A stretch of DNA of 5,513 bases from Anaeromyxobacteraceae bacterium (GTDB taxonomy: Bacteria; Myxococcota; Myxococcia; Myxococcales; Anaeromyxobacteraceae): the NCBI GenBank assembly GCA_027349605.1, contig DAIEMM010000127.1, forward strand, positions 1 to 5,513. Direction: 5' to 3'. Shown here one piece after another: positions 5,309 to 5,513 of this stretch (position 1 is its first letter; every line of letters begins with the position of its first letter). The notes under the pieces were generated by a model, which made no database searches, was not told the origin of the DNA, and saw only the letters and a program-made list of their open reading frames with translations. The translations under genes and the position numbers were made by a program.

Positions 5309-5513
5309 ATGGGCAAGGTCGGGCTCTTCATCCCCTGCTACGTCGACCAGTTCTTCCCCCGCGTGGGGCTGGCCACGTTGCGGGTCCTCCGGGGCCTCGG
5401 CCTCGAGGTCGACTACCCGAGGGAGCAGACCTGCTGCGGGCAGCCCATGTACAACACCGGCTGCTCGAAGGAGGCCCGGCCCCTGGCCGAGCGCTTCGTG
5501 AGGCTCTTCTCGG
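5309..5513 (+). CDS. lutA: LutA/LldE-family (Fe-S)-binding protein, 3'-truncated by window edge
   Basis: LutA is the CCG-domain subunit of the LutABC (LldEFG) complex that oxidises L-lactate to pyruvate. Only the first 68 codons are in the window; family members are about 240 residues. They match the LutA/YkgE N terminus closely: LFIPC with C10, a VGLAT helix near 19-23, EVDYP near 33-37 and TCCGQP (41-46) with C42 and C43 of the first CCG motif, followed by YNTG. These cysteines are Fe-S ligand candidates. It starts at ATG with GGAGG, 11 nt after the D-lactate dehydrogenase gene, so the two are almost certainly co-transcribed. lutB and lutC are expected downstream but not seen. A GlpC or HdrB-like subunit is a less likely alternative, because the first CCG module begins at the very N terminus with no ferredoxin domain. 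Confidence 0.93.
   Translation, partial: MGKVGLFIPCYVDQFFPRVGLATLRVLRGLGLEVDYPREQTCCGQPMYNTGCSKEARPLAERFVRLFS

Overview
The window is very GC-rich, with G or C at most third codon positions. It looks like a bacterial chromosome, most likely from the Myxococcota or former Deltaproteobacteria (an Anaeromyxobacter-like lineage is a plausible guess). That placement is inferred from composition and gene families and was not tested by a search. Four complete genes and one 3'-truncated gene fill almost all of it. I see no RNA genes, insertion sequences, CRISPR arrays or att sites.

Left part (1-1459): a minus-strand gene (60-941) encodes a diadenylate cyclase with a C-terminal DAC domain (DGA and RHR motifs) and an N-terminal domain resembling the C-terminal domain of pyruvate kinase. 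It is transcribed away from a small DksA/TraR-type zinc-finger regulator (1082-1444, plus strand). The regulator starts at TTG, has a good Shine-Dalgarno and is preceded by a strong sigma70-like promoter (perfect TTGACA, 17-nt spacer, TAGCCT). A second-messenger synthase (c-di-AMP) therefore sits back to back with a family that modulates RNA polymerase in the stringent response.

Middle (1460-2441): a minus-strand gene converges on the dksA-like gene with only 15 nt between stops. It encodes two Cys4 zinc ribbons, a Pro-rich linker and two FHA domains, which suggests a phosphothreonine-reading adaptor. A 97-nt divergent intergenic region separates it from the next gene. That region holds candidate back-to-back promoters sharing a -35 region, and repeated ATCGAT/CGATCGATCG palindromes.

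Right part (2442-5513): a two-gene run, probably an operon. It encodes a 951-residue FAD/Fe-S D-2-hydroxyacid (D-lactate) dehydrogenase of the Dld-II/YdiJ type and, 11 nt downstream, the start of lutA (lldE/ykgE family), cut by the window edge. The order dld-II then lldE/lutA is the one I recall from the Shewanella lactate-utilisation locus, so lutB and lutC would be expected beyond the edge. Together the two genes point to oxidation of both lactate enantiomers to pyruvate with electrons entering the respiratory chain.

Nothing here is clearly a new multi-gene system. The points most worth checking are the altered SEETG-equivalent motif (SQTTG) in the cyclase, the Cys-to-Asp position in the second ferredoxin motif of the dehydrogenase, the Asn-to-Ser change in the first FHA domain, and possible leaderless promoters of both minus-strand genes.
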